Position numbers and translations under genes: made by a program. Below are positions 33,774 through 43,436 of a DNA stretch of 64,000 nucleotides, piece by piece (positions within the stretch are counted from its first letter, which is position 1; each line of letters opens with the position of its first letter). Source of the DNA: Pseudomonas sp. NFR16 (lineage in GTDB: Bacteria > Pseudomonadota > Gammaproteobacteria > Pseudomonadales > Pseudomonadaceae); contig NZ_FNYJ01000005.1 in assembly GCF_900108875.1 (NCBI RefSeq), forward strand, positions 62,001-126,000, read 5' to 3'. The notes below the pieces were generated by a model. It had not been told where the DNA came from. It saw only the letters and a list, made by a program, of their open reading frames with translations, and made no database searches.

Positions 33774-34733
33774 TCAGGGCAGCAGAATGACTTTCTCGGC
33801 TGCGCCTGCGTTCACCTGGGTGTAACGCGCCAGGCCGTCGTCCAGAGGGGACTCGATCAGCCCGTTGGGCAGCGGCAGCGTGCCGTCGTCGAACAGCTTG
33901 CCGAACTGCTCGAGCATGCGCGCGCAGGCCTCAACGCCATACAGCAGCGAGTTGATGCCCACCACCGAGCCGCCCTTGCGGTAGAGCGCCAGCGCCGGCA
34001 GTTGCACATGGCCGTCCACCGGTGCCGCAATGATCGCGATGCGGCCGAACTGCGCAAGCGCTGGAACCGCGGCCGGCAGCCAGAAGCCAGTGGTGTCGAA
34101 AATCACATCGGCGCCGCCCGGAAACACTTCATTGACCTGCGCGCCCAGCTGTTCAGGTGTGTCGAGGAGAATCGCCTCGAAGCCCTGTTCGCGCAACGCG
34201 TTGAGCTGCTCGGGTCGACGCACCGCCGCCAGCACCTGCGCACCCCGAACCCGCGCCAAGGCGATGGCCGCGCTGCCGACCGCGCCATTGGCACCGATCA
34301 CCAGCAAGCGTGTTTTGGCGCCCACGAGGCTGCGCTCTAGCGCGTCCCACGCCGTGGTGTAAGGCACGCCGAGGCTGGCGGCCTGAACGAAACTCAAGGA
34401 CTTGGGTTTGAGTGCGACACCTTTGGCCGAGAGCGTGATGTAACCGGCATGAGAGCCATTGCGCGAAAAACCGATCTGATTGCCGGTGCCCCAGACCTCC
34501 TGGCCGACCAGCTCCTGCGGGCCTTCAATCACCACGCCGGCGAAATCGCGGCCTGGAACCCGAGGCAGCGTGGTGTACGGGAAACGCCCGAGCACGTTCT
34601 TGACGTCGCTGGGGTTCAAGCCCGCCGCTTTGATCTGCACCAGCACCTCACCTTCTGCAGGCACGGGTGTTGGCAGCTCGACGACTTCCAGCGCAGCCAG
34701 GTCGCCGGTTCGGGAAAATTGCAGTGCTTTCAT
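33774..34733 (-). CDS. Zinc-independent alcohol dehydrogenase / quinone oxidoreductase family protein
   Basis: A 319-residue medium-chain dehydrogenase/reductase. The catalytic N-domain has LNPSDVKNVLGRFPYTTLPR and VPGRDFAGVV, and the Rossmann domain has the NADP(H)-binding LVIGANGAVGSAAIALAR. The structural and catalytic Cys/His zinc ligands of true alcohol dehydrogenases are missing, which places it with quinone oxidoreductases and enoyl reductases. It is followed by the XapX gene on the same strand with a 34-base-long leader gap to 34774, and an AraC regulator lies further upstream. Confidence 0.85.
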   Translation of the reverse strand: MKALQFSRTGDLAALEVVELPTPVPAEGEVLVQIKAAGLNPSDVKNVLGRFPYTTLPRVPGRDFAGVVIEGPQELVGQEVWGTGNQIGFSRNGSHAGYITLSAKGVALKPKSLSFVQAASLGVPYTTAWDALERSLVGAKTRLLVIGANGAVGSAAIALARVRGAQVLAAVRRPEQLNALREQGFEAILLDTPEQLGAQVNEVFPGGADVIFDTTGFWLPAAVPALAQFGRIAIIAAPVDGHVQLPALALYRKGGSVVGINSLLYGVEACARMLEQFGKLFDDGTLPLPNGLIESPLDDGLARYTQVNAGAAEKVILLP

Positions 34734-34773
34734 AGCGTCAAATCCAGGTGTCAGACGGAAGATTCGGGTCGAT

Positions 34774-34947
34774 TCAAGAAATCAGGTTGGCGAACAACTG
34801 ACGGCCCATCGGCCACAGCTTCTCGCCTGCCTGCATGCCGAGCAGGCCGACAAGCGCGACCAGAGGCGGCGCCGGTGAGCGAAAATCCAGGGCGCCGTAC
34901 AGCAATCCGACGGCGATACCGATAGTGAGGGAGATGATGTAGCTCAT
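34774..34947 (-). CDS. XapX domain-containing small membrane protein
   Basis: A 57-residue protein of two short hydrophobic helices (YIISLTIGIAVGLLYGALDF and PPLVALVGLLGMQAGEKL), with the PAPP turn typical of DUF1427/XapX proteins. The start is at the ATG at 34947, after GGAG. The function of the family is unknown; it often sits beside AraC regulators of the NimR type, as here. Confidence 0.85.
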   Translation of the reverse strand: MSYIISLTIGIAVGLLYGALDFRSPAPPLVALVGLLGMQAGEKLWPMGRQLFANLIS

Positions 34948-35080
34948 GGGAAACTCCGGAAATCTGGCGGCGCGCGGCACAATTGCGGCGCGGCGGCGTC
35001 AAGCGATAACCAGAGTGTAAGGAGAGGCCGAAAAGGCTACCGGCCAAGTACTTCTGAATTTCGGACAGTGATCAGCGGCG

Positions 35081-35857
35081 TCAGCCTGCCTGCTCTCCCA
35101 GAGGGTATTGCGACGGCGCCATGCCCAGTTCGCGGCGGAACATGTCACTGAAGCTGCTGGGCGAGTAACCCATGGATCGGGCGATCACGCTGACCGGCAC
35201 GCCTTGAATGATCTCGGCCACCGCAGTCGCCAGTTGCACCTGCCGCCGCCACTCCGCGAATCCCATGCCGAGTACGGCCAGAAACAGGCGCGACAGCGTC
35301 CGGACGCTCGCTCCCGCATTTTCCGCATGCTGCTCGAACGGAATATCAATCGAGGGCTCGATCATCACCGCCTGGCAGACATTCATCAGCCGGCGGTCAC
35401 TGTCATCGGGCATTGGCACCTTCAACAGCGAGCGCCTGGCCCGCTTGAGCTCGAGCAGCGCAAGCCCGGCCAGGGCGTCGTAATACTCGGAGTCCTTGTC
35501 CTGTTCGGCGACCAGGCCAACGATCAGTTCGCGCAGTAGTCGGCCGACTTCCAGCACCTGAACCGTCGTGTCCAGCGTGTGAGCCAACGCGGGACGCAGG
35601 TAGATATTGCGCATTTCCAGGTCCGAGACGACCCGAATGCCATGGGGCACGCCGGGCGGCAACCACACGGCGCGTTGCGGCGGCACGACCAGCGCCTCAT
35701 GCGGCGTTTCCACCCACATCACGCCCGACATCGCGTACAGCACCTGCCCCCAGTCGTGTTCGTGCGGCTCGATGTACAAACCGCGCGGGTACGTTCGGGA
35801 CAGAGGCTGCACGGCGACGGCGGTGTCGGAGAGATCGGGCGGCGCGGCTAGGGCCAT
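35081..35857 (-). CDS. AraC-family regulator with cupin domain
   Basis: A 258-residue regulator. The N-terminal cupin (IEPHEHDWGQVLYAMSGVMW, then VVPPQRAVWLPPGVPHGI) is the effector or metal-like pocket, and the C-terminal double helix-turn-helix ends with VSVIARSMGYSPSSFSDMFR. The arrangement matches NimR-like AraC repressors. It lies upstream of the XapX and oxidoreductase genes on the same strand and is probably their regulator; this link is positional. Confidence 0.85.
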   Translation of the reverse strand: MALAAPPDLSDTAVAVQPLSRTYPRGLYIEPHEHDWGQVLYAMSGVMWVETPHEALVVPPQRAVWLPPGVPHGIRVVSDLEMRNIYLRPALAHTLDTTVQVLEVGRLLRELIVGLVAEQDKDSEYYDALAGLALLELKRARRSLLKVPMPDDSDRRLMNVCQAVMIEPSIDIPFEQHAENAGASVRTLSRLFLAVLGMGFAEWRRQVQLATAVAEIIQGVPVSVIARSMGYSPSSFSDMFRRELGMAPSQYPLGEQAG

Positions 35858-35912
35858 GACGGTGACCGGCGGAAGTGGGAAAGTTGCGATGTTAACGGAA
35901 GATCGACCGACG

Positions 35913-35946
35913 AAACAAAAACGCCCCGGTCACGGGACCGGGGCGC
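35913..35946 (-). terminator. Terminator of the OprD-family porin gene
   Basis: Leftward reading gives GCGCCCCGGTCC / GGACCGGGGCGT-type stem (CGCCCCGGTC with its complement) and then TTTTTGTTT. It lies 35 bases behind the porin stop. Confidence 0.8.
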
Positions 35947-35979
35947 TCTTTGCAACGTCAGCTCAACAGCCGTTCAACA

Positions 35980-37248
35980 TCAGAAAACGTTGATCGGGTA
36001 GTCGATGAAGATGCGGGTTTCGTTACCGCCAACGTTGTACTGATCGACATCGTTGGAAACGCGCAGGAACGAGTTGCGCAGACGCACGGACAGGTCTTTT
36101 GCCGGACCGCTTTGCACGACGTAGCTCAGTTGGCTGAACAGTTCGCGCTCTTCGCCACGACCACGGCCTGACCCGTCGTCGATGTTGTCGCCGCGAACGT
36201 AAGCAACCTTGTAGCTCAGGCCAGGCGTGACGACGGTGGCCAGGTTCACGCCATAGCCGGCCTGCCAGGAGCGCTCATCCTTGCCGTTGAAGTCCGACCA
36301 GTAGGAGTTGGACAGGTAAATGGTGTTGCCGCCATCGCTGAAACCGCCGTTGTTACGGTAGCCGCCGTAGTTGTAGCCGGTTTCACCGGTGCTGCGCTGG
36401 TGCGCGAGGGTGAAGGAGTGGATGCCCACAGCCCACGTCGCGGCCAGGGACCAGATCTTGTTGTCACGGTCGTCATTGACCGCAACGTCCTTGTCCAGCT
36501 TGGTCTTGTAGCCGTTGAAGTCGAAGGTCAGCGACTGATCCTTCGGCAGTGCCCAAACGTAGTTCAGGTTCACGTATTGCTTCTTCAGCGTGTCTTCGTC
36601 GTCGGAGGCGTAGAACGCGCCGCTCAGGGCGTCGGTGAACTTGTAGGCGGCACCGTAGACGTTGATGCTCTTCAGGTCGCCGCTGTCACGGCCTTCGGCG
36701 CTCTTGCGGGTCAGACCCGTGAAACGGCCAGCCACCAGCTTGAGGTCTTTGATCTCTTCGGACGTGATCATGGTGCCGGTGTAGGTTTCTGGCAGCAGAC
36801 GCGAGTTGTCGTAACTCAGCACCGGCAGCTCGGGCATCATGTCGCCGTATTTGAGCACGGTGTTGGAGATACGGAATTTGACCGCGCCGCCGAAGCGCTG
36901 CAGGTCGTCGGCAGCATTGCCGCTGTCGCCTTGCTTGAAGAAGTCGATACCGCCGGCACCGCTCTTACCCTTGCCACCGTCCAGACGTACCGCGTACAGG
37001 CCGAACGCATCGACGCCCACGCCCACGGTGCCCTGGGTGAAACCGGACGAATAGTTGGCCATGAACGCCTGGCCCCACTCGGCGCGGTCTTGAGGGCCGT
37101 TCTTGTAATCGCGATTGATGTACGCGTTACGCAGATTGACCTTCAGGCTGCTGTCTTCGACAAAGCCGTTGGCGTCTGCCTGGCCATCCGCCATGGCGTG
37201 GCTGGCGGCGAAGATGCCCAGAGCGAGCAAACCGATACGCTGTTTCAT
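35980..37248 (-). CDS. OprD-family outer-membrane porin
   Basis: A 422-residue protein with a Sec signal peptide (cleavage near ASHAMA, about residue 20). The mature N-terminus FVEDSSLKVNLRNAYINRDY is the OprD signature, and the rest is made of alternating beta strands of an 18-strand barrel, ending IFIDYPINVF with a C-terminal phenylalanine. OprD proteins take up small organic acids and basic amino acids. The substrate is not readable from the sequence; an agmatine deiminase gene is nearby. The gene has its own terminator and is monocistronic. Confidence 0.9.
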   Translation of the reverse strand: MKQRIGLLALGIFAASHAMADGQADANGFVEDSSLKVNLRNAYINRDYKNGPQDRAEWGQAFMANYSSGFTQGTVGVGVDAFGLYAVRLDGGKGKSGAGGIDFFKQGDSGNAADDLQRFGGAVKFRISNTVLKYGDMMPELPVLSYDNSRLLPETYTGTMITSEEIKDLKLVAGRFTGLTRKSAEGRDSGDLKSINVYGAAYKFTDALSGAFYASDDEDTLKKQYVNLNYVWALPKDQSLTFDFNGYKTKLDKDVAVNDDRDNKIWSLAATWAVGIHSFTLAHQRSTGETGYNYGGYRNNGGFSDGGNTIYLSNSYWSDFNGKDERSWQAGYGVNLATVVTPGLSYKVAYVRGDNIDDGSGRGRGEERELFSQLSYVVQSGPAKDLSVRLRNSFLRVSNDVDQYNVGGNETRIFIDYPINVF

Positions 37249-37502
37249 CTTGTTGTCCTTGTGAGCAGATTAATCGCACGCTGTGGCAAATACCCGGACA
37301 GGTAATTGCGTCTCCCGGAACGAAAAAACACTCCGGAAGCCAGCACGAAATCATCGCAGTGGACTACTGATGCACGTACATGGCGCTTGGCCACAGGCGG
37401 TGGAGGCGCGAATGCTATCCGCCACATACAGGCATGTCAATTTGATGAACCCCGAACAGACATACGGCTCACGCCCTTCCCGACTGGGGAACGGCGCGCG
37501 TT

Positions 37503-37718
37503 TCAGCCGTGAAGAATGCCCAGCAGCGCCTCAAGTTCCGCATCGTTGATCAGGCCGCGCGGATAGCGTTTGACCAGCATGTCCCGGTAATCGGGCGCCT
37601 GTGCCTGCTCCTGTGAACGGGGAGCCTGGGTTATCCGTAACCAGTCCGCCATCATCTGCCGTGCTTCACTGCTCGCAGACAAACCTCGAGTCACTTGCAA
37701 CTCATGACCTGCGTTCAT
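37503..37718 (-). CDS. Conserved small protein of unknown function
   Basis: A 71-residue polar protein. It contains ASSEARQMMADWLRITQAP and a C-terminal YPRGLINDAELEALLGILHG segment whose helical spacing recalls short binding domains. No family is recognised. GAGGTT upstream is a possible binding site. Core-like codon use and its position in an otherwise empty 650-base gap between porin and aguA genes support it moderately. Confidence 0.55.
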   Translation of the reverse strand: MNAGHELQVTRGLSASSEARQMMADWLRITQAPRSQEQAQAPDYRDMLVKRYPRGLINDAELEALLGILHG

Positions 37719-37844
37719 TGGGATAACCTCTTGCGTCTTGGACCGCGAAATTTACGGTGCTTTTGTTACAGACGAACGAACCGGGTAACTGTTCAGGTAA
37801 CGCAATGGCGCTGTGTCGCGGCACACTCGAGAAAACGCTACCCA

Positions 37845-37871
37845 CAAAAAAGCCCATCGTTCGATGGGCTT
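37845..37871 (-). terminator. Terminator of aguA
   Basis: Leftward reading gives AAGCCCATCG and its complement CGATGGGCTT as a stem and then TTTTTG. It lies 25 bases behind the aguA stop. Confidence 0.85.
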
Positions 37872-37895
37872 CAAGACAGCAAGAAGTGAACCAAC

Positions 37896-39002
37896 TCAGC
37901 GGCGGTGTGGCGCCGGCTGTTGCTGGGTCAGGCAGTGAATATTGCCACCGCCCAGCAGCAGCTCGCGGCCCGGCACCATCACGACCTCATGCTCCGGGAA
38001 CAATTTCTGAAGGATCTGGCGGGCAGTTTCGTCCAGTGGATCATCGAAGCTGGGAGCAATGATTCCGCCGTTGACGATCAGGAAGTTCACATACGATCCG
38101 GCAAGACGCACCGAAGGGTTGCGCTCCTGGCTGCCGTGCACCTGATCAACGCCATCGCACTCTTCTTGCGTGGCGAACAAAGGACCCGGAATCGGCATTT
38201 TGTGCACGATGAAAGGCCGACCTTTTGCGTCACGGGCGTTTTCCAGAACACCCATCGCCGCCTGGCAACGCGGGAAGTTCGGGTCTTTCGGGTCATCCGT
38301 CCAGGCCAGCAGAACTTCGCCAGGCCGCACGTAACAGCAGAAGTTATCCACGTGGCCGTCTGTTTCGTCGTTGTACAGACCGTCCGGCAGCCAGATGATC
38401 TTCTCGACCGACAGATAATCGCGCAGCACCGTTTCGATTTCTTCACGATTCAGGTGCGGGTTGCGATTGCGGTTGAGCAGGCATTCCTCAGTGGTGATCA
38501 GCGTGCCTTCGCCGTCGACGTGAATCGAGCCGCCTTCGAGCACGAAACCTTCAGTGGCATAACGAGGGCAGCGCTCGATTTCCAACACCTTGCTTGCCAG
38601 CGCGGAGTCCAGGTTCCACGGCGAATACAGGCCGCCGTCGAAACCACCCCACGCGTTGAAGTCCCAATCCACGCCCCGTACTTCGCCGCTGTCGTTGATG
38701 ACAAAGGTCGGGCCGGTATCGCGCACCCATGCGTCGTCGTTGCTGATCTCGACGACACGAATGTTCGGCACATCCAGACGCGCCCGGGCGTTGTCATACT
38801 GACCCGCGGACACCGCGACAGTCACAGGCTCGAAACGGGCGATCGCCTTGGCCACCGCGACATGGGCGCTCTGCACCGGCTTGCCGCCCAGGCGCCAGTT
38901 GTCCGGACGCTCGGGCCAGACCATCCAGGTCTGGGTTTGCGGGGCCCATTCGGCTGGCATGTAGAAGCCATCGACGCGGGGTGTGCTGTTGAGAGTGGTC
39001 AC
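37896..39002 (-). CDS. aguA: Agmatine deiminase
   Basis: A 368-residue enzyme hydrolysing agmatine to N-carbamoylputrescine and ammonia, the first step of the agmatine-to-putrescine route. MPAEWAPQTQTWMVWPERPDNW is the usual N-terminal block, followed by NDDAWVRDTGPTFV, NAWGGFDGGLYSPW, the GGSIHVDGEGTLITTEECLL strand and the catalytic-Cys motif GGGNIHCLTQQQP at the C-terminus. The length is normal for the family (about 368). The partner aguB is not adjacent here. It has its own terminator. Confidence 0.95.
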   Translation of the reverse strand: MTTLNSTPRVDGFYMPAEWAPQTQTWMVWPERPDNWRLGGKPVQSAHVAVAKAIARFEPVTVAVSAGQYDNARARLDVPNIRVVEISNDDAWVRDTGPTFVINDSGEVRGVDWDFNAWGGFDGGLYSPWNLDSALASKVLEIERCPRYATEGFVLEGGSIHVDGEGTLITTEECLLNRNRNPHLNREEIETVLRDYLSVEKIIWLPDGLYNDETDGHVDNFCCYVRPGEVLLAWTDDPKDPNFPRCQAAMGVLENARDAKGRPFIVHKMPIPGPLFATQEECDGVDQVHGSQERNPSVRLAGSYVNFLIVNGGIIAPSFDDPLDETARQILQKLFPEHEVVMVPGRELLLGGGNIHCLTQQQPAPHRR

Positions 39003-39156
39003 AGTATTCAGGACTCCATCTGTTCGTCGAAGCTTAGCGGCAGAGAACGCACCTTATAGCCGATAAAAATCGAATAAAAAAGCCATTTCCTGTCTCTTTG
39101 GTTCGAAGATTTCAAATCAGGGCGGATAATAATCTGGCAGCCGACTCATGGGACGC

Positions 39157-42075
39157 TCAACCTTCAAGCTCGCTCAGCACCTTCGACACGTTATCCACGA
39201 AGAAATCCACGCTGCGACGGGTGGTCACCATCGGCGGTTTGATCTTCAGGATGTTCAGGTAATCGCCAGTCGGCTGCATGAATATCCCCAGCTCGCGCAA
39301 CCGATCGCACAGGTATGTGGTTTCTTCGGTGGCAGGTTCCAGGGTCTGGCGATCACGCACCAACTCCAGCCCCAGATAAAAGCCCGAACCATGAGCTGTG
39401 CCGACCAGAGGATGTTGATCAACGAGCGCCATCAGCCGCTCTTTGAAGTAATCGCCCACCGACCGCGCGTTCTCCCAAAGCTGCTCCTCTTCCATGACAT
39501 CCAGTACAGCCATGCCGATCCGGCAACTGACCGGGCTTCCTCCCGAAGACGAGAAGAAATACCCCTCAGCCTCCAGCGCCTCGGCAATTTCGCGACGCGT
39601 GATGACAGCGCCGAGCGGCTGGCCGTTGCCCATTCCTTTGGCCATGGTGATGATGTCCGGGACCACGCCCTGTTCCTCAAAGCCCCAGAAATAATGGCCC
39701 AGACGGCCATAGCCGACTTGCACCTCGTCGGCGATGCACACGCCGCCCTGCTCGCGCACCTTCTGATAGACCTGCTGCAGATACCCGGGCGGCAGCGAAA
39801 TGCCGCCGGCATTGCCATACACCGGCTCGCAGATGAATCCGGCAACCTGGCGTCCCTGTTCGGCCAGCCGACTCAGGTGCGCCTCGACATTCTTCAGATA
39901 AAACGGTGTGCTGTCGGCGCCTCGGAATTCGCCACGCCAGGTGTTGGGCGCAACCACCGGATGAACCCAGTCCGGGCGCGTGCTCAGGGCTTGCGGGTTG
40001 TCAGCGATGGAAGTGGAGATCGCATCGGTCGCCACCGACCAGCCGTGGTAGGCCTCCAATACGCTCAGCACATCGCGCCCGCCGCTGTAAGCCCACGCCA
40101 GTCTGATGGCCAGATCGTTCGCTTCGGTGCCGCTGTTGACCAGAAATACCCGATCCATGCCCGCAGGCGCGAGCTTCAGCAGCCGCTCGGAAAACTCAGC
40201 GATGGCCGCGTAGTGAAAACGCGAGTTGGTGTTGAGCAATGACCACTGCCGCGCCGCGACCTGGGCCATGCGCGGATGACCGTGACCGAGCACCGCGACA
40301 TTGTTGAGCATGTCCAGATAGGAGCGGCCCTGCATGTCGATCAGATGGTTGCGCCAACCCCGCTCGATCTGTGGTGGCGCCTGATAATAGTGCTTTTGCG
40401 ATCGGGCAAAGCTGGCATCCCGACGCGCCAGCAACTCATCCGGGTTTTCAAGCGCCGGGGCGTCACAGTCAAAACCCAGCAAGCGCTTGGGTGACGGGCA
40501 CAGCGTGCGCCACGCGGCCGCGCGCGAAGGTGTTGTGAACAACGGCGGGCTCAGATCCGGGAGCGAACACAGCTGCACGATCAGCGAACCGCCGCCCTGC
40601 CCGACGACGTCGCCGGCCCCGAATTCGACGCCCGAATCGAAGTCCGAACGCACGCCCCAGAGACGCAGGTTCGACTCAGCGCCCTTCAGCAGCAGCGCAC
40701 CATCCGCGGTGTGGCGCAGCGAGCCGGCGAACGGCGCATGCACGGCAGTGCCATGGGGAATCTGCAATTCCACATGCAGGGCGAATGTCTCCGGCTCTTT
40801 CGCGCTGTCGGCCAGGGTTCGCGACAGCCGATATTCGCCGTAGCGGCTCGCTGTCAGGCCATGGCGCTGCGCAGCTTCCTTGAGTAACCGCTCATCGATT
40901 CCGGACTGCTCCCAGTTACCCGCATCGAAATGTTCGCTGAGCACACCCAGATCGACCAGCGTGAAAGGCTGGCCACTCAGACTCGGCAACAAGGGAGAAA
41001 ACGTCTCGATGACGTTCTCTTCCGCACCTTGGCCCACGGCGTCGAGAATCGCCGCTTGCATCAGCGCTACCGGGACCGAAGTCGCCACATCAAAGATGTT
41101 CCATTCGCTGGCGAGGTTGGCCTGTATGTACGCGTTGTCCGGCTCGATATTCGCCTGCTGCTCGCTGCTGAGCACCAGCACGGCTGCACGCGCCACGATC
41201 AGCGGCCACAACGCTTGCAGCTCTGCGCGGCCAAGCGGGTTGATCGCGTGATACGCCTTGACGGCCCGCACTATATAAAGTGGGTCGCCCTCGGCATGGT
41301 GCAGCAACGCCGCGCAAGTCACCGACAGGTCGGCGATGCGCCAGGTGCTGACAAGATCGCCGAAGTCGATCAGACCCTTCAGTTGCCATTGATGATGAGC
41401 GTCGCGCTCCCAGACCACGTTGTACTCGGTGATGTCCATGTGGATGGCCTGCACCGGCAGCGCGCTGATTAACGGCAACAGATGGGCGTGCGCCTGCTCG
41501 GCTGCTTCGGCGATGCAAGCGCGCTTCTCGGCGCTGTCGATCACCGGGAGCAGGTGTTTGATCAGTGCACTGGCGTGGCGCGGGTCCCACTGCAGAATGC
41601 GCGAAAGCCCTGGGTGTTCGAAGTCGGCCAGCGCCCTGTCGGCTCTGGCGCAAAGCTCGGCCAACCGGGTAGCAACGTGGGGGCTCAGGTGCGAGACATG
41701 AGCAAGCGGCTGGCCGTCGATGAACTCCAGCAACCGGGCGTGCACCGCATTGCCGTCGACGTCGATGGATAGCAAGTCTTGGCCTTCCAGCGTGCGCTGC
41801 ACCGCCGGGACTCGCACGTCAGGTCGATTGCGCAGGTGCGCCAATGCGGCATGCTGGGCTTGCAGTTCTACCGTCGAGTAATCGCCGTGGCAGATTTTCA
41901 GCACGAAACGCCGCCCGTCCCCGCAATCGAGCAGGAAATTGCGATCCTGATGACTGCCCAGCTCCTTCAACGTTCCCGACAGCCCGTAATACGTCGCCAG
42001 CAATCCGGCAGCTTGCACAGCGCTGATTTCCGGGCACGGAAGACTGGATCGACGTATCAAGGTGGCAAGCGGCAT
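39157..42075 (-). CDS. Fused kinase / M23-like / class III aminotransferase protein
   Basis: A 972-residue three-part protein, start chosen at the ATG at 42075. Residues about 1-330 are an aminoglycoside-phosphotransferase-type kinase (QAIHMDITEYNVVWERD is the catalytic-loop HxDxxxxN motif, then LIDFGDLVSTWRIADLSV). A middle part around 440-530 has an M23-peptidase/lipoyl-like fold (IPHGTAVHAPFAGSLRHTAD). The C-terminal 430 residues are a PLP-dependent class III aminotransferase: FLVNSGTEANDLAIRLA, CIADEVQVGYGRLGHYFWGF and the lysine in ITMAKGMGNGQPLG. Relatives handle phosphorylated amines such as ethanolamine phosphate, suggesting phosphorylation and then PLP-catalysed elimination or transamination. 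The substrate is unknown. Confidence 0.85.
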   Translation of the reverse strand: MPLATLIRRSSLPCPEISAVQAAGLLATYYGLSGTLKELGSHQDRNFLLDCGDGRRFVLKICHGDYSTVELQAQHAALAHLRNRPDVRVPAVQRTLEGQDLLSIDVDGNAVHARLLEFIDGQPLAHVSHLSPHVATRLAELCARADRALADFEHPGLSRILQWDPRHASALIKHLLPVIDSAEKRACIAEAAEQAHAHLLPLISALPVQAIHMDITEYNVVWERDAHHQWQLKGLIDFGDLVSTWRIADLSVTCAALLHHAEGDPLYIVRAVKAYHAINPLGRAELQALWPLIVARAAVLVLSSEQQANIEPDNAYIQANLASEWNIFDVATSVPVALMQAAILDAVGQGAEENVIETFSPLLPSLSGQPFTLVDLGVLSEHFDAGNWEQSGIDERLLKEAAQRHGLTASRYGEYRLSRTLADSAKEPETFALHVELQIPHGTAVHAPFAGSLRHTADGALLLKGAESNLRLWGVRSDFDSGVEFGAGDVVGQGGGSLIVQLCSLPDLSPPLFTTPSRAAAWRTLCPSPKRLLGFDCDAPALENPDELLARRDASFARSQKHYYQAPPQIERGWRNHLIDMQGRSYLDMLNNVAVLGHGHPRMAQVAARQWSLLNTNSRFHYAAIAEFSERLLKLAPAGMDRVFLVNSGTEANDLAIRLAWAYSGGRDVLSVLEAYHGWSVATDAISTSIADNPQALSTRPDWVHPVVAPNTWRGEFRGADSTPFYLKNVEAHLSRLAEQGRQVAGFICEPVYGNAGGISLPPGYLQQVYQKVREQGGVCIADEVQVGYGRLGHYFWGFEEQGVVPDIITMAKGMGNGQPLGAVITRREIAEALEAEGYFFSSSGGSPVSCRIGMAVLDVMEEEQLWENARSVGDYFKERLMALVDQHPLVGTAHGSGFYLGLELVRDRQTLEPATEETTYLCDRLRELGIFMQPTGDYLNILKIKPPMVTTRRSVDFFVDNVSKVLSELEG

Positions 42076-42356
42076 GAGCGAAAGCCCTGTAGACGAGAGG
42101 AAGCAGGCAATATCGCCAGTTGCACGGGTTTTAGGCAACCCCATCGCGAGGTGCCATAAAGAAAAACCAGACCTGATCGATAGATAGTGTAGCCGTTAAG
42201 CCCGTGAAACAGTCGCGGCGGTTTTATGACGCTTTCAGGGCTTGGCAATCAATTAATTTCATGGCCGATGGGCGCTTTGCGCCTTGCGCGTGGGCACCGC
42301 CCGCCCACAAGCTATGCTTCGTATCTTGACGTCCATCCAGGGAAGAAGGTTTAGCT

Positions 42357-43436
42357 ATGCGAATACTTGTCACCGGTGGCGCCGGTTTTATCGGTTCTGC
42401 GCTGATCCGCCATTTGATCAACAACACCGACCATGACGTACTGAACTTCGACAAACTGACGTACGCAGGCAACCTCGAATCGCTGCAGAGCATCGCAACC
42501 AACACTCGTTATGAGTTCGTTCAGCAGGACATCGTCGATCAGGCCGGCGTCAGCAAAGTGCTGGCGCGCTTCAAACCCGATGCGATCATGCACCTGGCGG
42601 CCGAATCGCATGTCGACCGCTCGATCGATGGACCGTCAGAATTCATTCAGACCAACATCGTCGGCACGTACAGCCTGCTCGAAGCGACCCGTGGCTACTG
42701 GCAGACCTTGCCTGAAGCCGAACGCGCGGCCTTTCGCTTCCATCACATCTCGACCGACGAAGTGTATGGCGACCTGCACGGGGTCGACGACCTGTTCACC
42801 GAGACGACACCTTATGCGCCAAGCTCGCCATATTCGGCCAGCAAGGCTGCTTCGGACCACTTGGTCCGGGCCTGGCAGCGCACCTACGGCCTGCCCGTGG
42901 TGGTGACCAACTGCTCGAACAACTACGGTCCGTTCCACTTTCCGGAAAAGCTCATCCCGCTGGTGATCCTCAATGCCCTGGCCGGTAAACCGCTGCCTGT
43001 CTATGGCAACGGCTTGCAGGTGCGTGACTGGCTGTTCGTCGAAGACCACGCCCGCGCACTGCTCAAGGTCGTCACCGAGGGCAAGGTCGGTGAGACCTAC
43101 AACATCGGTGGCCACAACGAGCAGAAGAACATCGATGTCGTGCGCGGGATCTGCGCGTTGCTCGAAGAGCTGGCGCCTGATCAACGCAAAGGTGTCGCGC
43201 ACTATGCCGACCTGATCACTTACGTGACCGATCGACCGGGCCATGACATGCGCTACGCCATCGACGCCAGCAAGATCGAGCGCGAGCTGGGCTGGACACC
43301 GCAAGAGACTTTCCAATCAGGGCTGCGCAAAACCGTGCAGTGGTATCTGGACAACCTGGAATGGTGCCGCAACGTGCAGGACGGCAGCTATCAAGGTGAA
43401 CGCTTGGGCACCAACGTGAAGGATCTGATCGCATGA
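42357..43436 (+). CDS. rfbB: dTDP-glucose 4,6-dehydratase
   Basis: A 359-residue short-chain dehydrogenase making dTDP-4-keto-6-deoxyglucose, the second step of dTDP-L-rhamnose synthesis. Present are the NAD-binding VTGGAGFIGSALIRHL at the N-terminus, AAESHVDRSI, HISTDEVYGDL (the T-D-E triad), and the catalytic YSASKAASDHLVRAW (YxxxK). It heads the rhamnose operon; each following gene overlaps its neighbour by four bases. dTDP-rhamnose feeds lipopolysaccharide, rhamnolipid or flagellin glycans. Confidence 0.95.
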   Translation: MRILVTGGAGFIGSALIRHLINNTDHDVLNFDKLTYAGNLESLQSIATNTRYEFVQQDIVDQAGVSKVLARFKPDAIMHLAAESHVDRSIDGPSEFIQTNIVGTYSLLEATRGYWQTLPEAERAAFRFHHISTDEVYGDLHGVDDLFTETTPYAPSSPYSASKAASDHLVRAWQRTYGLPVVVTNCSNNYGPFHFPEKLIPLVILNALAGKPLPVYGNGLQVRDWLFVEDHARALLKVVTEGKVGETYNIGGHNEQKNIDVVRGICALLEELAPDQRKGVAHYADLITYVTDRPGHDMRYAIDASKIERELGWTPQETFQSGLRKTVQWYLDNLEWCRNVQDGSYQGERLGTNVKDLIA

